NCBI GenBank assembly: GCA_024734555.1 | Contig: JANPWX010000336.1 | Location: forward strand, 1,019,749-1,083,748 | Source of the DNA: Trochalopteron elliotii | Taxonomy: Eukaryota; Chordata; Aves; Passeriformes; Leiothrichidae | Reading direction: 5' to 3' | DNA: 64,000 nucleotides | Shown: positions 1 to 13,365 of the stretch, in pieces | Numbering within the stretch: position 1 is the stretch's first letter | Layout: each line of letters opens with the position of its first letter | Position numbers and translations under genes: made by a program | The notes under the pieces: model-generated | Told to the model about the DNA's origin: nothing | The model's input: the letters and a program-made list of their open reading frames with translations, nothing else | Databases searched by the model: none

Positions 1-3000
1 TCCTTCAGTAGCAATGCCAAGGAGTAAAAGGGGTGATTCCTGAACACAAAACCAGCAAAAAAGGGAAATTGGTGCCAAATTCTACAGGCTCCTGCCCACT
101 GGGTTTGAAGGGGGGTTGTGATGATGACAGGGCCACTCCTCTTGGTATTGGCAGGTAAGGGCAGCGACCACATATTGTGGCTTATGAGGTTCAGATTGGA
201 TATCATCAAAAAATAGAATTGCACTAGAGGGTAGGCAGAGCTGGAACAGGTCACCCAGAAAGTGGTGACATCCACACCCACAGCAGTGATCAGGCTTTGG
301 GCAGCCAAAGCCACAGCTGACGTGATCTGGTATTGGAGACAGTCCTGCTCCAGATGGGAGGCTGGATTACAGAGGTCTGTTCCCACCATCATTTCTGCGA
401 GGCCCTGGGGGAGGGAATAAAGCAGAAGCAGCATAAAAAGAGTAACCCTTCCTATTTTGAAGCCTCTTGGGATTTTGCAAGTCACCAGATATGTATTTTC
501 ACACAAATGAGGACACTGCCACACACCAGTGTATGCTGCCAGTTCTCTTGCATCCCCCATCTCATATTAGGAAGCAATGGGGGCCAGCTCCTTCCCACCA
601 GGCAGAGGAGTCTCCTTTGATAAGCAGATTGTGCCTTCTGGAGAACTGCTAGAAGGGCCTGAGTAGCCCATTTTCACTACACACAGGTCAGAGCCTTGGG
701 TGTTTTGATTCCCAGGTATTACCCATTATCCTTTTCTTGGTCACCTGCATGGAGCCTTTTTATGTGGCACTCACTGCCAGAGGTCTCACCAGGCAACTGG
801 GAACAAGTCCTGTTTAGAAGCACAAGATGACAACCCAGTTCTGCTGCTCCCATGGTGATACTCCAGATAACCCACTCTGTAGCTTCTAAAGATGCTCCTG
901 TGTTGCTGCCACCAAAAAGCCACACTTGGAGCCTTCACATGACAGGGAAAGAATGGTTTCACTATGAGAAAACCAGTACGTGCAGCAACAAGTGACTGGG
1001 CACACGCTCAGCTGTTAGCAGCTCTGCTGATGCCACTGGAAATGACTGTGGGATTTTTTAAGGACACATCAAATTGATTTGGATCTGTTAAAACCTAACG
1101 CCTTGATCTCCATCTGTGTTTTGAGTGTCCCTGCTGGAGGAGCAGAGGGAAGGAGAAACACAAGCAGAGAACAGGATTTTCCTTGCCTCATCCTCACCAA
1201 GTGTATTTGTTTAAACAAGATGGGTGGAACCGAAGCCATGCATGGGTGAAACTAAAAGGAGCCTGAACACTTCATACCAGCACATTTGCTCAAGTGTGTT
1301 TTCCTGCAATGCAAAAGCCAGTGGACTCCTCATGGCTCGCCCAAGGCAGCACCTTCTTCTCTCCAAAACATTTTCCTTACCACCCAGGCCTTCAAATTTA
1401 CTCTTTTTCTTTCCCCAGCTGCTGGTTTAATTCTTCCTGCCTCTAGTATTCCAGGCAGTGAGTTTACCTTTGTCACAGCACCCTTTAAAACAGGTGGGAT
1501 GGGCTGGGGATCCCAGAGTGTGCCAGCACTCACAGGTGACACCCCAGCCCCATTCCCCAGCCCTTCCTCAACACTGTCCTCACAAAGAGGACAAACAGGT
1601 CTGTAGCTCATCCCCTATTCCACCAAAGCTCATCCATTATTCCACCACTTTCACAAATTCCACCTAATAAATGGGTTGGATGGGTAGAAACCTTCACACA
1701 TTATTAGTGTGCTTATTTTGAGCAGTGGAGTAATTCTGCAGGAATTCAGCCACGTGCAAAATGTCCTTCCCATTCCTTTGGTGTCTGGGAGCAGATCTCT
1801 GGACCACATCAGGTACCTGCTTCACCCTTCCTGGACTGAGGGCTGGAAAACATGCTCAACACCCCCTGCAAAGAGCAGCACAGATGTAATTTACAATAAG
1901 AGGAGTTCTGCCCAGTGTCGCTGGATTCTGTTAGGAGTTAATTAGGACTTTTGAGGTCACTGAGCCCAAGGTAACCAAACCAAGGCAGGCACAGCTTTAC
2001 TTAGACTGGAGAAGCTCCCCTGGAATAGTTTGCTGGTGAATGGGTGACACATGGCCATCAGGAGCCTGACAGCATTGCTCCAAAGTGACTCAGAAATACT
2101 CCAGCACTCGTGTGGAGATGTGCCTCCATGGTGCATCTCACCCCACCACCAGCCCCACGCAGAGCCTTACAGGGATTTGTGATATCATAAAAACCAGGGC
2201 TTGTGAGGATGGGAGAGTTTGGAAACATGTCCTTGGTGAGTAAACACTCTTTTCCTTAAAACAAAACCAACACCAAAACAACAATAAAACAATTTATTCA
2301 CGCTCTCGGGAAAATGCTAATTAAAGTTTACTTTAAAATACTAGCAGACACGAGTGTGGGCTGTAACAGGAACATGCTGTGAAGTGACAGGTCTGCAATA
2401 ATCCCATCCCTCAGCCAAGTCTAATTCATGCTGATCACACGGAGGTCCGAAATCCAGGGAGGCTCTGGGAGCAGGAGCATGTGCACTTGTGGGAGGTGCA
2501 AGAAGTGTCTGGGGAGCGCCGCAGGAGCGAGAACAGGTGTGAGAGCAGGGGTTAATGCAGGGGGGAGCCACAGCCCAGCTCTGCAGCAAGCACAAGCAAA
2601 GCTCTCCCTTTGCACAGCCCTCCCTCACTCTCCAGCTCGGGGAAGGCACCTCCTTCCAAGATTTGCCTCGGTCCAGAGCAGCCTGGCCATGGAGAAATGG
2701 GAAGAGCCATGGGAAAGGCTAAGCATGGCTTGGGACTGGAGGAGGAAGGGCCATGACTGCTTTGCCTCTAAGAAGATGAGCACAGAATGGAGTAACTCTC
2801 TTGGCCTTTAAGAGCTAACAAACCACCTCAGTGAGTCCAACATTGCCTTGAAACTCATGAACCAGGCAAGAAAGGTTACTTGTCTCCTGCTTTAGCAAGG
2901 TTTTCACTCATGCCAAGTGACGCTGCAGCCATCTAAACAAGCCCAAGCTTTCCAAATGGGAGCAGAAGTCTCCCATGCTCCAAAAATTATCTGGAACCAG

Positions 3001-6000
3001 GTGTTAGGTGACACACCAGGCACTGGCAGAGCAGGAAAAAACCCTGTGAGGGTAATACTGAAATGAAAATTAGTTTGTTCTAGTGATGTCCAGCTCCCCT
3101 GTTGCAGCACCATGGCGTTTGTGCCCAGATAGGCAAAGGGTGTTGAGGAAAAGGATGATGGACCTAATTTCCATGGCTCCACACCATGTACTTCCCTGTT
3201 CCTTTAAAATACTTCCCTGTTCCCATTATAATTCCTATAATGCATTCCAGTTTGAGTAGGAAAAGCTATAGAATGGGATGGATATGATTTTTTGGTTGTA
3301 TGAGGCTATTTGCTGGCTTACACAGGTCTGCTGCTAAAGGACTCAGCATTGCCTTCATTTCATTAGGTCCTTCAGTAAAAGAGCTCAAGAGCCCTGCAGC
3401 ACACACAGGTCACTGTCCCTCGAGCAGAAGGGTGGCAAGAACATGTTTTCCAGCTCCAAGAATGGCCCAAGGATCACATGAGTGCAGCACTACCCTGATC
3501 CTGCCTCCACTCACGGGGGGTGGCAATGAGGGGAAGCATGCTGGGTGTAAGAGGAAATCATTCCATCCATGTCCTGCAGCCAGTGTTATTTATTCCATTT
3601 CACTGGGATCCCACCTGCACTCACTGCAGCACTTTTCTCCTAGGGAGACTTTCATTAGATGGGACCATAAATCCAATGGCTGATTTCACTTTTAATTACA
3701 TTTTCCAGGAGGTTATAAATAGTCCCATTAAAGCACACATGAACCACCAGGTGCTTGCTTGTCAAGCCTGGTGTCTCCTCACCTCTTGCAAGTCGTCCTG
3801 CTTAGTGCCACACCAGGTTTGGGAGCCCAGGGTGCTCCTCACAGCCTTCTGCCCACCTGATCCTGTCAGGATATGACTCACACCCCTGTGGTGGCTGTGG
3901 ACATGTGGCACTCTGCATTTCAGATGTGGTGGGTGCTCCTCCTTTAACTCGCTGACGATTTTACTGGGCACCAAAAAGGAGAATGGGAAACATCCTCTTT
4001 AAGCTATCACAGGATTGAAGTGGAAATGATGAGTCTCTCAAGTGCTTGGGAAGATTGTACCCTCTGTGCAGGCTTAGGGCGTGCTCCCACTGGTGACACC
4101 ATCAGAGTACAAAATGTCCCTTCACTGATGCCTCTCACCCTCTCCACCACTGCAGAGAATCACAACTGTAGATGATGTCTGTGGGAAACCACCACCACAG
4201 ACACTGAGGGGAGAACTCACTTCACCTGTCCTTCCTCATGCAGCACAAGGGCTTTGATTTCCCTGCACATGATCCTGAGGTCCCCCTTCACCCTCCTGCC
4301 CCATCCATCTGTGCCCTGGACACAGCAGTGACAGGCCTGTGCTCTGTGGTACAGGACAGAACTGGGCTGAGCTTGCTGGCCCCCCAGGAACCCCCTCACC
4401 TGGCACTGAGGTCCTGTCCCTGTCACACAGAGATACTTCCCTGATAAAGTTTCCTGCCTGTGAAATTCCCAGTGCTCCCTGAGAAATGAATACATATAAA
4501 CCCTAAAAAGTAACCCAACAGATGGGAAGCAATATAATGAAGGAGGATTATTTCCTACAGAACCTCCAGCTTCCTCCTTGGCCCTCTGAAGAGTAGAAAA
4601 ACAAGGTCAGTGTAAATACTTCTGCATCCCAAAGCTGTTTAATAAAAACATCTCTATGTTTACCAGACTGCTGCTTAGCTGTGAGCTCACTGACATCTTC
4701 CTAATTGGAGAGCAAGAACTTCAGGGTAGCTACTTCACTCTGATCAGATTTTCTGGCCAGAAATCTGGGTCAGATCCACTGTTGCCTTCACTGGAATTTG
4801 ACTTTTTCCACATTAAAGGTCTCCTCTTTGTGCTGAGGTGCTGCATTTGAAAATAAGTAAACACCACCGAGTGTGAACTGCAAACCTCCATGGATTCCCC
4901 TTAAAAGTGTGGTTAGATCTGCATCAAAGAAACACTCCTGCACAAACCTTGTGGCCACTGGACTGCCACCACCAAAACCCAAAGGAGCCTGATCCATCTG
5001 TGCCGTGAGATGGTGACACTCAGGGAGAACAGTGTGACCACTCAGTTCAGAGCACAGCCACGTCATATGCACTGATCTCACACAAAAGAAGCAGCATTTT
5101 GCACCATGATCCCTGAGCAATGTGAGTCAGACTGGAGAAGCTTGAGGAAAAACTCAGTCTTTAAGTTTAACAAACAGATGTAGGGTCCAGAAGCTGAACA
5201 AGAATCCTGTAAGTAGACAGCAGAGAGAGCTGCCATCAGCATCCATGGATGGCACTGTCTTTTATTTCCCACTAAAATACCTCTAAATAGCTGCTTCCAT
5301 TCAGTGTCCTACAGATGATAACATAAAATATCTAAAATATCTGAATATAAGGTGATTTTGGTTTGGTCCAAGTATCTTAATTTCAGATTTAGCAAGTGGC
5401 AAATCTGCGTGTCAGATACCGCCCAGACAAAACCTGTCTTAATTTAGGTTATAACCTCAAGAAAAACAAAATCTAACCTCAGGAAAAACAAAATCTCCTC
5501 AGTTACTGCCAATTTTCATCTTGAAGACCAATGGCAAGCACCTGAAAGGGTGCACAGACCCTCTTGCTGGGGCCTCAGAAGAGGATGTTGTGTTTTTACA
5601 GGCATAGATGGGTGGGAAGCTGGGCAGCCTGCTTGTCCCTTCCCACAGGAGTTTTACTGACATGCCATAAAATAATGACTGTGACTACTCCATCTTCCCC
5701 AGCTGCTTCTGGGCTGCCAGAGAGCAAGGACCTGCTCCCATGCAAGAGGCAGCTTGCATGTACGCAGTGGTTATGTTTTCAGACCTACTCTGCAGCCCTG
5801 TGGCACTTACTGTGCACCCAGAACAGCATTTTTGGGACTCATTTATCACCTCTCCCCTCTTCCCTGCCAGCCAGCTCAGTGCAGTGCCCCAGGCACACTT
5901 TAGGTTTGTCAGGCAGCCCAGTGCCACAGGGCCATGAGTTCAGTCTCCTTGTGCCCACCTCGGTGCCACCCCAAGCTCCAGGTTTGAATTGGGATGAATC

Positions 6001-7551
6001 CACCACAGGAAAGGAGGGTAGGGAAAGAAGAGACCTATGTCCCAAACTTGAGACCTCCTGAAACTTCTAATCCTTTCCACCTCCGCAGTTTTTAGTGTAT
6101 CCAAGTTGTTTATGGCTATTTATAACTACCTATAGTTCATGATTATATAGCTAATAACTCTAAGGCAGGTAGTGCACACACCTTCAGGCACTCCTAGCAG
6201 TGAGGATTTCAAGGCAAGGCTATCTCCAGTTTCCTTAAGCAATATTTTTGCATTCCAGAGTGGAATTTTTGAGTCTTAGTGAAGAAACACGTGGGGAAAT
6301 GCCTTCGGGTACAAAAGTAATGAGTTACACACCTGCACAGATTTCTGAAAGACAGACATCACCACTCCAGGCTCTTAAAGGCTGTGGTCTTCAGTTCAAG
6401 GGCAGATGCCTCAAGTAAGGGGAAAAGCCCTCATCCTCTCCTTCAAAATCATGGGCTGCTTGTTCAGAGTTTCAGTATAAGCCTTCAGATAAAGGTGGTG
6501 TCCTGGAAATTCAAAAGACACAGCAAAGGTTGCAGCTGACAAAAGTATGTGAACTGAACTTGTGCAAACGGTGGCATCTTTACCTTCAAAGAATGACCTG
6601 CATCCTCCTTCAAATTTCACACCCATTAGTTACATGTATGACTACCTTCAAACATGAAACATTGCTCAAAATCCAATTATTTTACTTAATTTAATAAGTA
6701 CATTTTAATCATTTATATTAGAAGGAAAAAAATCCTTTGTGTACAACCCAAATTATGCATGAAAACCCATAGAAAAACTTTTTTTTAGCAGGTTTAAACA
6801 GTGTGATGGGGGAAAAAAAAGGCAAAAAAATTGACATTTTGCTTAATCTGTGGCTAGAGGTAAATATTCTTGGCTGGCTTTTAACCATTTGCTTCCAAGT
6901 TTTGTAAAAGGACTAGGAAAGTGCCCAAATGCCTGAAGTTTGTATTTTTCCAGTGAGAACGCAATATTTTTCAATCTTGTTTTACACCTTACCTATTTGG
7001 TCATCCAAATGTCCTTTACCTGTCTGGGAAGGTGCTCCTCTCAGAAGAAGAGGAAAAGCTCTGTAAAGCTCAAGCTGCAGTGGCACGTGAGCATGTGAAA
7101 CAAAAAAACACTGCACAGCCCACACACCATCCCCCTCACTAACACTGCAAAAATATTCCTTCTCAGTGTCCCAGAACCTCCAGAACTCTGGTTCTGTGTT
7201 CATTCCAGACCAGAATCCTGGAGTCTAATATTCAACATTTTCTAGCATGGTTTTATAGGCAATTTCCCCAGCTCAGGTATTTCCTTGCCAAGGTTTGTTG
7301 AAGGCTTACCTGGCCTCTCACTGTCCTTTTCAGGGAGAAGGGAAGACAAGGGTTGGTCTGTTAATTCCATTTGCCAGAGTCAGGAGCAGGAGACAATATT
7401 TCCTCAGTAACTTCCAATGGCAAATCTTTTTCCTCAAAAAAACCTTCCTGAACATTGTCTCTGAATATTGCTGCTGTCTGCTGGCATCCTGTGAAATTTG
7501 GAGGTCCATCTCCTTCCCATTCCATTTGCTGTCTATGCTCCACACCCAGCA
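1..7551. other. Intergenic sequence, no gene recognised
   Basis: Mixed-composition unique sequence. The longest open frame, 165 codons at 5564-6061 on the plus strand, has no recognisable domain and overlaps comparable frames on the other strand, so I read it as chance. Apart from the small tandem repeat at 5453-5496 I see no element here. By human gene order, IKZF2 is followed on this side by a gene desert leading to ERBB4. Confidence 0.7.
5453..5496. repeat. Tandem duplication, 22-base unit x 2
   Basis: The unit AACCTCAAGAAAAACAAAAT plus CT is repeated immediately with one mismatch. Confidence 0.9.
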
Positions 7552-7606
7552 TTCCCTCTTGGAGAAGCACAGGAAGGCAGAGGACAGGGTTCTCTCTCCA
7601 AGGCTC
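7552..7606 (-). repeat. Copy A of an unnamed interspersed repeat
   Basis: Positions 7552-7580, read on the minus strand, are identical over 29 bases to 11760-11788. Weaker similarity extends to a shared CCTTGGAGAG block. I do not recognise the family. Confidence 0.5.
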
Positions 7607-8556
7607 TGCATATCCTGCAAAGAAAGCACAGTTAAATGCTGATGGAAACAAAAGCTGCTCTCGGAAGGACGTTCTGTCCTCAGTCCCATCAGAAAGGACT
7701 GAAGTGAGCAGGGTTTGACAGAGCAAGAAGAAAATCAGGATCATCCAAGTCAGACAGAGCTGTTGGCAGCTATTTTCTCCCTACTTTTGATGGCTCTTAG
7801 CTATTGTCATACCTGGAACCAAGTCAAAAGCATGCTTATCCTGCTGTGCAAAGCTGTTTCTTCTCCCAGCCTCTCTAATAAATCAGGAGCACCAGCAAAC
7901 TCTTAGGCAGGTTGCAAAAAAGCACCATCCCGTATTTAAAATGCACCAACTTCCAGCTGAGATCAATCACGTTCCCTTTTAATTTTGGTTGCTTAATTTC
8001 AAGGCAGCTAAGCTCTCCCCTCTTCCAAGACTGCTCATGCCAGGCACTGGATTCCCAGCTCACCTCCTGGCCTCAGCAGGATGGAGAAAGCTCCCTGAGG
8101 ATCCTCAGTAGATCTGGAATGTCACCTGAGCATTTGCTTCCCAGGGAACTGGTCTCAGCTGGGATTCTCTCTGCACAGCAGACACTTCACAGCAATGCCA
8201 CAATGCTCCTGAACCTTAACATCAGAGGGATGTTTAAACAGGAGCAGTGTCTAAAAGCAACAGGCTGCAAATCTTCCTCTCCATTGACAGTGCCTCCGTG
8301 AAGTGCTGGGCTTCATTTTGTATAGATATATTTGAAACAATATTTCAAATCAATTTTCAGCCAAGACAGCTGTTTATACATGCCCATACCTCCCTCCAAG
8401 TCATGCACTCTGGAGGTAAAGCAGTTCATCAGGCCTTCCAGTCAAGTTTAGAAAGTTTGAGCAAATCCTTTGAGGGAAGTAGGAGAGTTCTGCGTAAATT
8501 GAAAACAGCCAGAGAAACAAAAAAACCCCAGAAGTTTGTAATTTCTGCAATGGAGG

Positions 8557-8603
8557 AAAATCTGGTGATCTAAGTGATCTAAAATCTGGTGATCTAAAAT
8601 CTG
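8557..8603. repeat. Short tandem duplication, 24-base period
   Basis: AAAATCTGGTGATCTA occurs at 8557-8572 and again at 8581-8596, followed by a partial third unit. Confidence 0.85.
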
Positions 8604-9224
8604 CAGGTCAAGAAAACACTGAGCAATTCTGAAAAATGGTGAGGGATAAACCTTGGACCAAGATCAAGATCATGAGGGTGGTGAACACTTCCCCTTGGGA
8701 TGGTGGCAACCATCCTGTGCTCTTGTTCAGACTTGAAAATTTTAAGAGAGCAGAGAAATCTACTGCTCAAGATACAATTAAACAAAATGGCTGAGGAGAG
8801 TCTTGACCTTTTTATGTCCGTTTTTCTGTGAAATTTGCAAACTTTATTGGAGGCCACTTCCTGCATTCATAGAACGCTCCTTTTCTTCGTTAATACCCCA
8901 ATAAGTCTGCAGAACCATGTCAGAGCCAGAGCTGCTGAAGACCTGCTTTTAACCATTTCCTTTCAGATAAATGTCATCATCAGCTCAAACACAGTTATCA
9001 GAAATCAGCTGAAATCTTTTGCCATCTTCTCAAGGGCTCTTTTCCCCCCATGAGGAGCAGCACAATGAACAGTCACGTAACCAACTGCTGACAGTAGGAG
9101 ATGAGGTCTCTGAATAGATTGGCTATGTCATTCCAAGTCCTAGCTCCATAGCACTAACTTTAATTGCCAGATAATTTCCACCTGCTCCTCTAAATTTTTG
9201 TATGAATATACAGGAGATTTCTGC

Positions 9225-9310
9225 TATGAAGTAGCTTTCAACACCATATGGGAGACTAAGTTATTCCCATTTCAGAGATGAGTTTGTGAGACCAAGAAAA
9301 ACAGCTTGTT
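9225..9310 (-). mobile_element. Possible MIR-like relic
   Basis: TTATTCCCATTTCAGAGATGAG resembles the inverted MIR core over about 22 bases, but the flanks do not extend the match convincingly. Confidence 0.25.
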
Positions 9311-11185
9311 GACACTTGAAAATTGACTAGAGGAACTTTTCTGGATGCTCTTAAGTCAGAATAAGAAAATGTATTAAGTCAAGTTAAAATAAATCAGCTT
9401 CTATTCCAGAATGAGTGCTATTATATTTTATTCAGTGCATCAGTTCTTATGGTTCTGTTTTATATCTCTGTGAGTCCAAAGGCTCTCAGAGGTCATGGCT
9501 ACCCTTTAATTGACTTTACTAGGTCAGGCTCTTGAAAAGAGGCTGAAGGGCTTCAGCCTTGAGACTTACTGGAGCTCCCAAAAGGCTGATCCCCATAGCA
9601 GAAACCTGTGGAGTGGAGGGAGTTTTCCCTGGGCTGTGAACAGGCAGGAAGAGCTGCACATCTCAAGACAAGATAATTTGAAGCATCACACTGAGAGGCA
9701 GTGGTCCCAGCTCAACAAAAGGACCAAGAAACCATCACTGAATGATGAGGGTGGAGGTGTCTTACCTCACCTCCCCATAATTCTGCATTCACTCCTCAGT
9801 GCAGCACTTTGATCTTTCAAATCAAGAACTTGGGCACTGAAGAATTTCTCCTTCGAAAAAGTAAAAAAAAGGAGAAGCAAAAAGCAAAACCAAAAGCCTT
9901 CTTTCAGTATCTGATTGGTTAAAGTATCTTTTACCAAACATGGGACCTAATTTCAGTGTCTTTCTGAAGAGGTGAATCTTTTCTGCAGAGTGAAATTGTC
10001 ACTTGAGACTATCTCATCCAGGAGAAAAGGCTGCTTTTCCTCTGGAGCCACCATCCCTCAGTGAGACTCGGTTATCTAACACAGTAACTGGAACATAACT
10101 CATTATCCAGACAAATGATGTCAATGTTTGCAGAAAGTTGAGAAGCCCAAAGCTGTCAGAAAAAATGAGTGAGACTGTGGTGGCCTTCCTCAAAGGAAAT
10201 ACCCTATGGATGCCATAGGCATGGCCTGTGAACACTCTGCATTTTAACCTCCTGCTCAACTAAAAGCCTTGAGGACACTCCTCTTCACACCTCATTTGTG
10301 TGTGACCATCCAGCAGAGTCTGTGTTGATGCACTCTACATCTTTCTCTCCCTCCAAGAGAAAAGTGTGATGGATTTTATCCCAAAAGACTTAAAGCCAGA
10401 TGCTCCACAAGTGGCAGAATCCCCAGTCACATCCACCAAGACCTATTACCTTTTCTTTAATTGGCTTTTTAAATTTTTTTTCTTAACAGCCTGACATTTA
10501 CCCAGGTGTGGTTTTCTGCACATGCCTGGACCAAAGCTTGGCCTCTTCAGCACAGTCATGGCAGCTTCCCTGCCACATCCATGTTCCTAAACTGCAGCAC
10601 CCAAAACTCCAACAAAGACCCCCCTTGGCTCCTCTCTTCCCAAGGGATCTTGGAGAAAAGCTCTCCCTTGGTTCCAAGTGATGCACAGCCCTCTGTCAAC
10701 TAAGACACTACACTGCCATCCCTTGTCCAGGCCCTTCTGCAGTCATGCCCCCCTTCCCATCCTTGGGAAGTCTCCAGCCATGGCAGGGAGCACCAACACC
10801 ATATTTCACCTTCAAAGTCAGAGCCCAGCCTTGGCCATTCACACCTGCCATCGCTTCTGCCACAAGAGAGATTTTGAATCTTGCTAAGCACAAACAAGAC
10901 AACGCTAATAAAATGCCAACATTAGAAATGAGCGACTCAGTTTGGAGCCTGGCTCCTTCCTTGATAACCACCTAAAATATTCTCTCCCTTGCAAGGTCTG
11001 TTCTGTGTTTCCCCTACCCAGCACAGCTGACAAGGTGATTTCATAGCTGTCAGAGCTGGGATCCAGTGCCTTGGACAAGGCACATCCCCTGGGTATTGTC
11101 CCTGCAGACACCCCTGACTGTAGCCATTCCCATCCTTACTGACAGACACAGGCCAGCTCAACAGACACCTTAGCTTCAGGTACAA

Positions 11186-11206
11186 TTTTTTTTTTTTGGG
11201 GGGGGG
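11186..11206. repeat. T12-G9 homopolymer junction
   Basis: Twelve T are followed by nine G. A similar T18-G9 junction occurs at 58612-58638. Both sites are likely length-variable and error-prone in sequencing. Confidence 0.95.
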
Positions 11207-11732
11207 AGTGTGTGAAACTGATTCTGGGCACCTAAATCTTGTTTATCCCCAAGAATCAAACTTAAGCAGTGCTTCTCATCTTTCTCCCTAACCGGACCTT
11301 TTCTCTAAGTGCCTGGGATGCAGATGAGTTGGGAAAACCTGTATTGCCCCTTGTGCTGTGCCAGATTTTTAGCCCTGGCCCATCCCTCCTGCTTGGAGAC
11401 AGAAGAGAGCTCTCAGCACCCTGACCTCCCTCTGAGCTGTCAGTGTGGTGATGTTTTCTCCTCCTTTAGCGCTACAGCACTGCTGGCATATTTCACACGA
11501 CACACTCTGCAGCCTCAGTTTCCCATTCGCTGCCACACGCAGATAATCCCCTGAGCGAAAAAAAAAACCAAACCAACAAACAAACCAAAAAACCAAGAGG
11601 CTCGGGGAGCAATTAGCCAGCAAAGCCTGAAGGAAATGGAGCAGGGCGTGCCTGGGAGGAGCAGCCGACAGCAGAGGGTTGGAAAAACAGAGGGGAACGC
11701 AGGTGGACTGCTAGGATGGCTCCATCACTGCC

Positions 11733-11788
11733 CTTGGAGAGCAGCAGCCCACCCTCCCACTGCCTTCCTGTGCTTCTCCAAGAGGGAA
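11733..11788 (+). repeat. Copy B of an unnamed interspersed repeat
   Basis: Positions 11760-11788 match copy A at 7552-7580 exactly, in inverted orientation 4.2 kb away. The copy lies at the edge of the CpG-rich patch at 11.8-12.1 kb. Confidence 0.5.
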
Positions 11789-11820
11789 CGCTTCTCCCAG
11801 AGCCTTTCGAGCAGGGAGAT

Positions 11821-12078
11821 GCTGTCCCTAAAGCCAGCCCGGGGCTCGGCTCGGGCTCGCCCAGGCAGGAGGAGCAGCAGCGGCGCCGCAGGTTCCGCTG
11901 CCAAAACGCAGGGAAATTCACGGCGAGAGTGCCTCGCACTTTGCCTGGCTCCAGGCAGTGCTATTAGTCTCGCTGCTAATGAGCATTAACCACCGGCACA
12001 CAAACAAACACGCCGGGCGTTTCCACACAGCCGCCAGCCTGATGGAGCAATGAGCTGAGCTGCTCCTGACGTCAGGAG
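11821..12078. promoter_or_regulatory. CpG-rich patch with stacked palindromic sites, including a full CRE
   Basis: There are 18 CpG in 11821-12060 by count, in otherwise CpG-poor intergenic sequence. Three dyad-symmetric sites follow: TGCCTGG-CT-CCAGGCA (11942-11957), TAATG-AG-CATTA (11977-11988, two homeodomain-like half sites), and the 16-base palindrome CTCCTGACGTCAGGAG (12063-12078). The last contains the perfect cAMP response element TGACGTCA. A promoter of a non-coding RNA or a distal enhancer are both plausible. No gene was recognised on either side. Confidence 0.45.
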
Positions 12079-12214
12079 GAATTTTGGGAGGGCTTTTCTG
12101 CCACAAAGCATATTCTGGGAGAGGTTACAGGTGTGCTCCTCGTGCTGAGAGAGAACAGTGATAATTTTAGTGTTTGTGAATTAGGCCAATCATTCTTCCA
12201 TGGGGGTGGGGGAC

Positions 12215-12388
12215 AAAAAAAAAAAAAAAAATTAAAAAAAAATTTTGAAAATCCTGCCTGAGAAGCTTCTGCCTGAAAACAGAGGCAGGTTCTTGACCAA
12301 AAAGCAGCCCTTGTGCTGAAAGGCGTGAGAAGGAGGTAAAAAGAACCTCTTTGTTTTTGGAATTATTACTCTTTTTTTTTTTTTTTTT
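12215..12388. repeat. A-run and T-run bracketing 130 bases
   Basis: A17 and A9 runs (12215-12242) face a T17 run (12372-12388), so the region can fold on itself. Between them CCTGCCT (12253-12259) pairs with AGGCAGG (12283-12289) around the palindrome AGAAGCTTCT. Confidence 0.7.
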
Positions 12389-13285
12389 CCTGAGGCTAAA
12401 TCCCAAGGATCTTCAAACCAGCTGCATGACAGGTAGAACGGCATCAGCTGAGGGGTTCCCATAGTACAGCCAACAAAGGATCACTTCTTGGCTACCTACA
12501 CACAAAGAAAGGCAGATGCAGTCCTAGCCTGCTTGGAACATTATTTGGAGGCCTGAAACTGGAACATCTCAGGGTTGGATTTAAGTTTAACCTTTTCATC
12601 TCAACACAGCAAAGCACAGAAGTAGCTAGGAAATATTGCACTGCCGGTTTCATTGCCCCTTTTGCTCCACAGGGATCTCAAAAGACAGGGGAAACACTAG
12701 GTAGCAAGCAAAAAGGAGAAATAAAGCCATGTAAGGAAGCAAATCAACAAGCACTGATTGGGTTTTTGTTTGGATTTTTTTTTCTTTTCCTTCTGGGGTG
12801 AATGGAAAAAACTAAATCTCATAAGTCAACATTTTTTAAAAGTCCAGCCTTTTTAAAATGCTGCACATTTCTGTGTCTGCAGGATAAAGCACCAGCTCAA
12901 GCCAACCACAAACGAGCCTGATACGATCTGCAAAATTATTTTTCTAGCTATCTTGATGAGCGCTGACTAATTAGCATGACAGCACCTGCAAGTACCCGTT
13001 GGTGTTATCCCAACCCTTCTGCACACTGGCTCTGACACAAACCCTGGGGGCAGCTGGGCCAGGCACCCCTCCTGCCCTGCAGCAGTGGTCTGTGCTGGGG
13101 TGGGATGGGGAGACACAGAGCAGGGGACCAGAGTGTTCTTCAGGGTGAGGAGGACATGAACCACACACTGCCACAATTTAGTCTCCACCTCAGCCAGGAC
13201 AGGGGGCTCATCTGCCTCGCACACTAAATCTCCCCTGAACGTGATCTGCATGAAGACTTGAATAAATATTACCCTGATTTAAGTT

Positions 13286-13365
13286 TGGTGGTTGTTTGTT
13301 GTTGTTGTTGTTGGGTTTTTTTTGTGTGTGGTGTTTGTTTTGGTTTTTTGTTTTTGTTTTTTTTA
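13286..13365. repeat. (GTT)n / T-rich low-complexity tract
   Basis: GTT units grade into TG units and long T runs over about 80 bases. Confidence 0.9.

Larger units (their letters stand above)
7607..11732. other. Intergenic sequence, no gene recognised
   Basis: Only a possible MIR-like relic (9225-9310), a small duplication (8557-8603) and a T/G homopolymer junction (11186-11206) stand out. No open frame above about 130 codons is present and none looks conserved. Confidence 0.7.

Noticed and set aside
5564..6061. 165-codon open frame on the plus strand
   Set aside because: No domain, signal or compositional bias of coding sequence, and comparable frames overlap it on the minus strand. It has no splice or promoter context.
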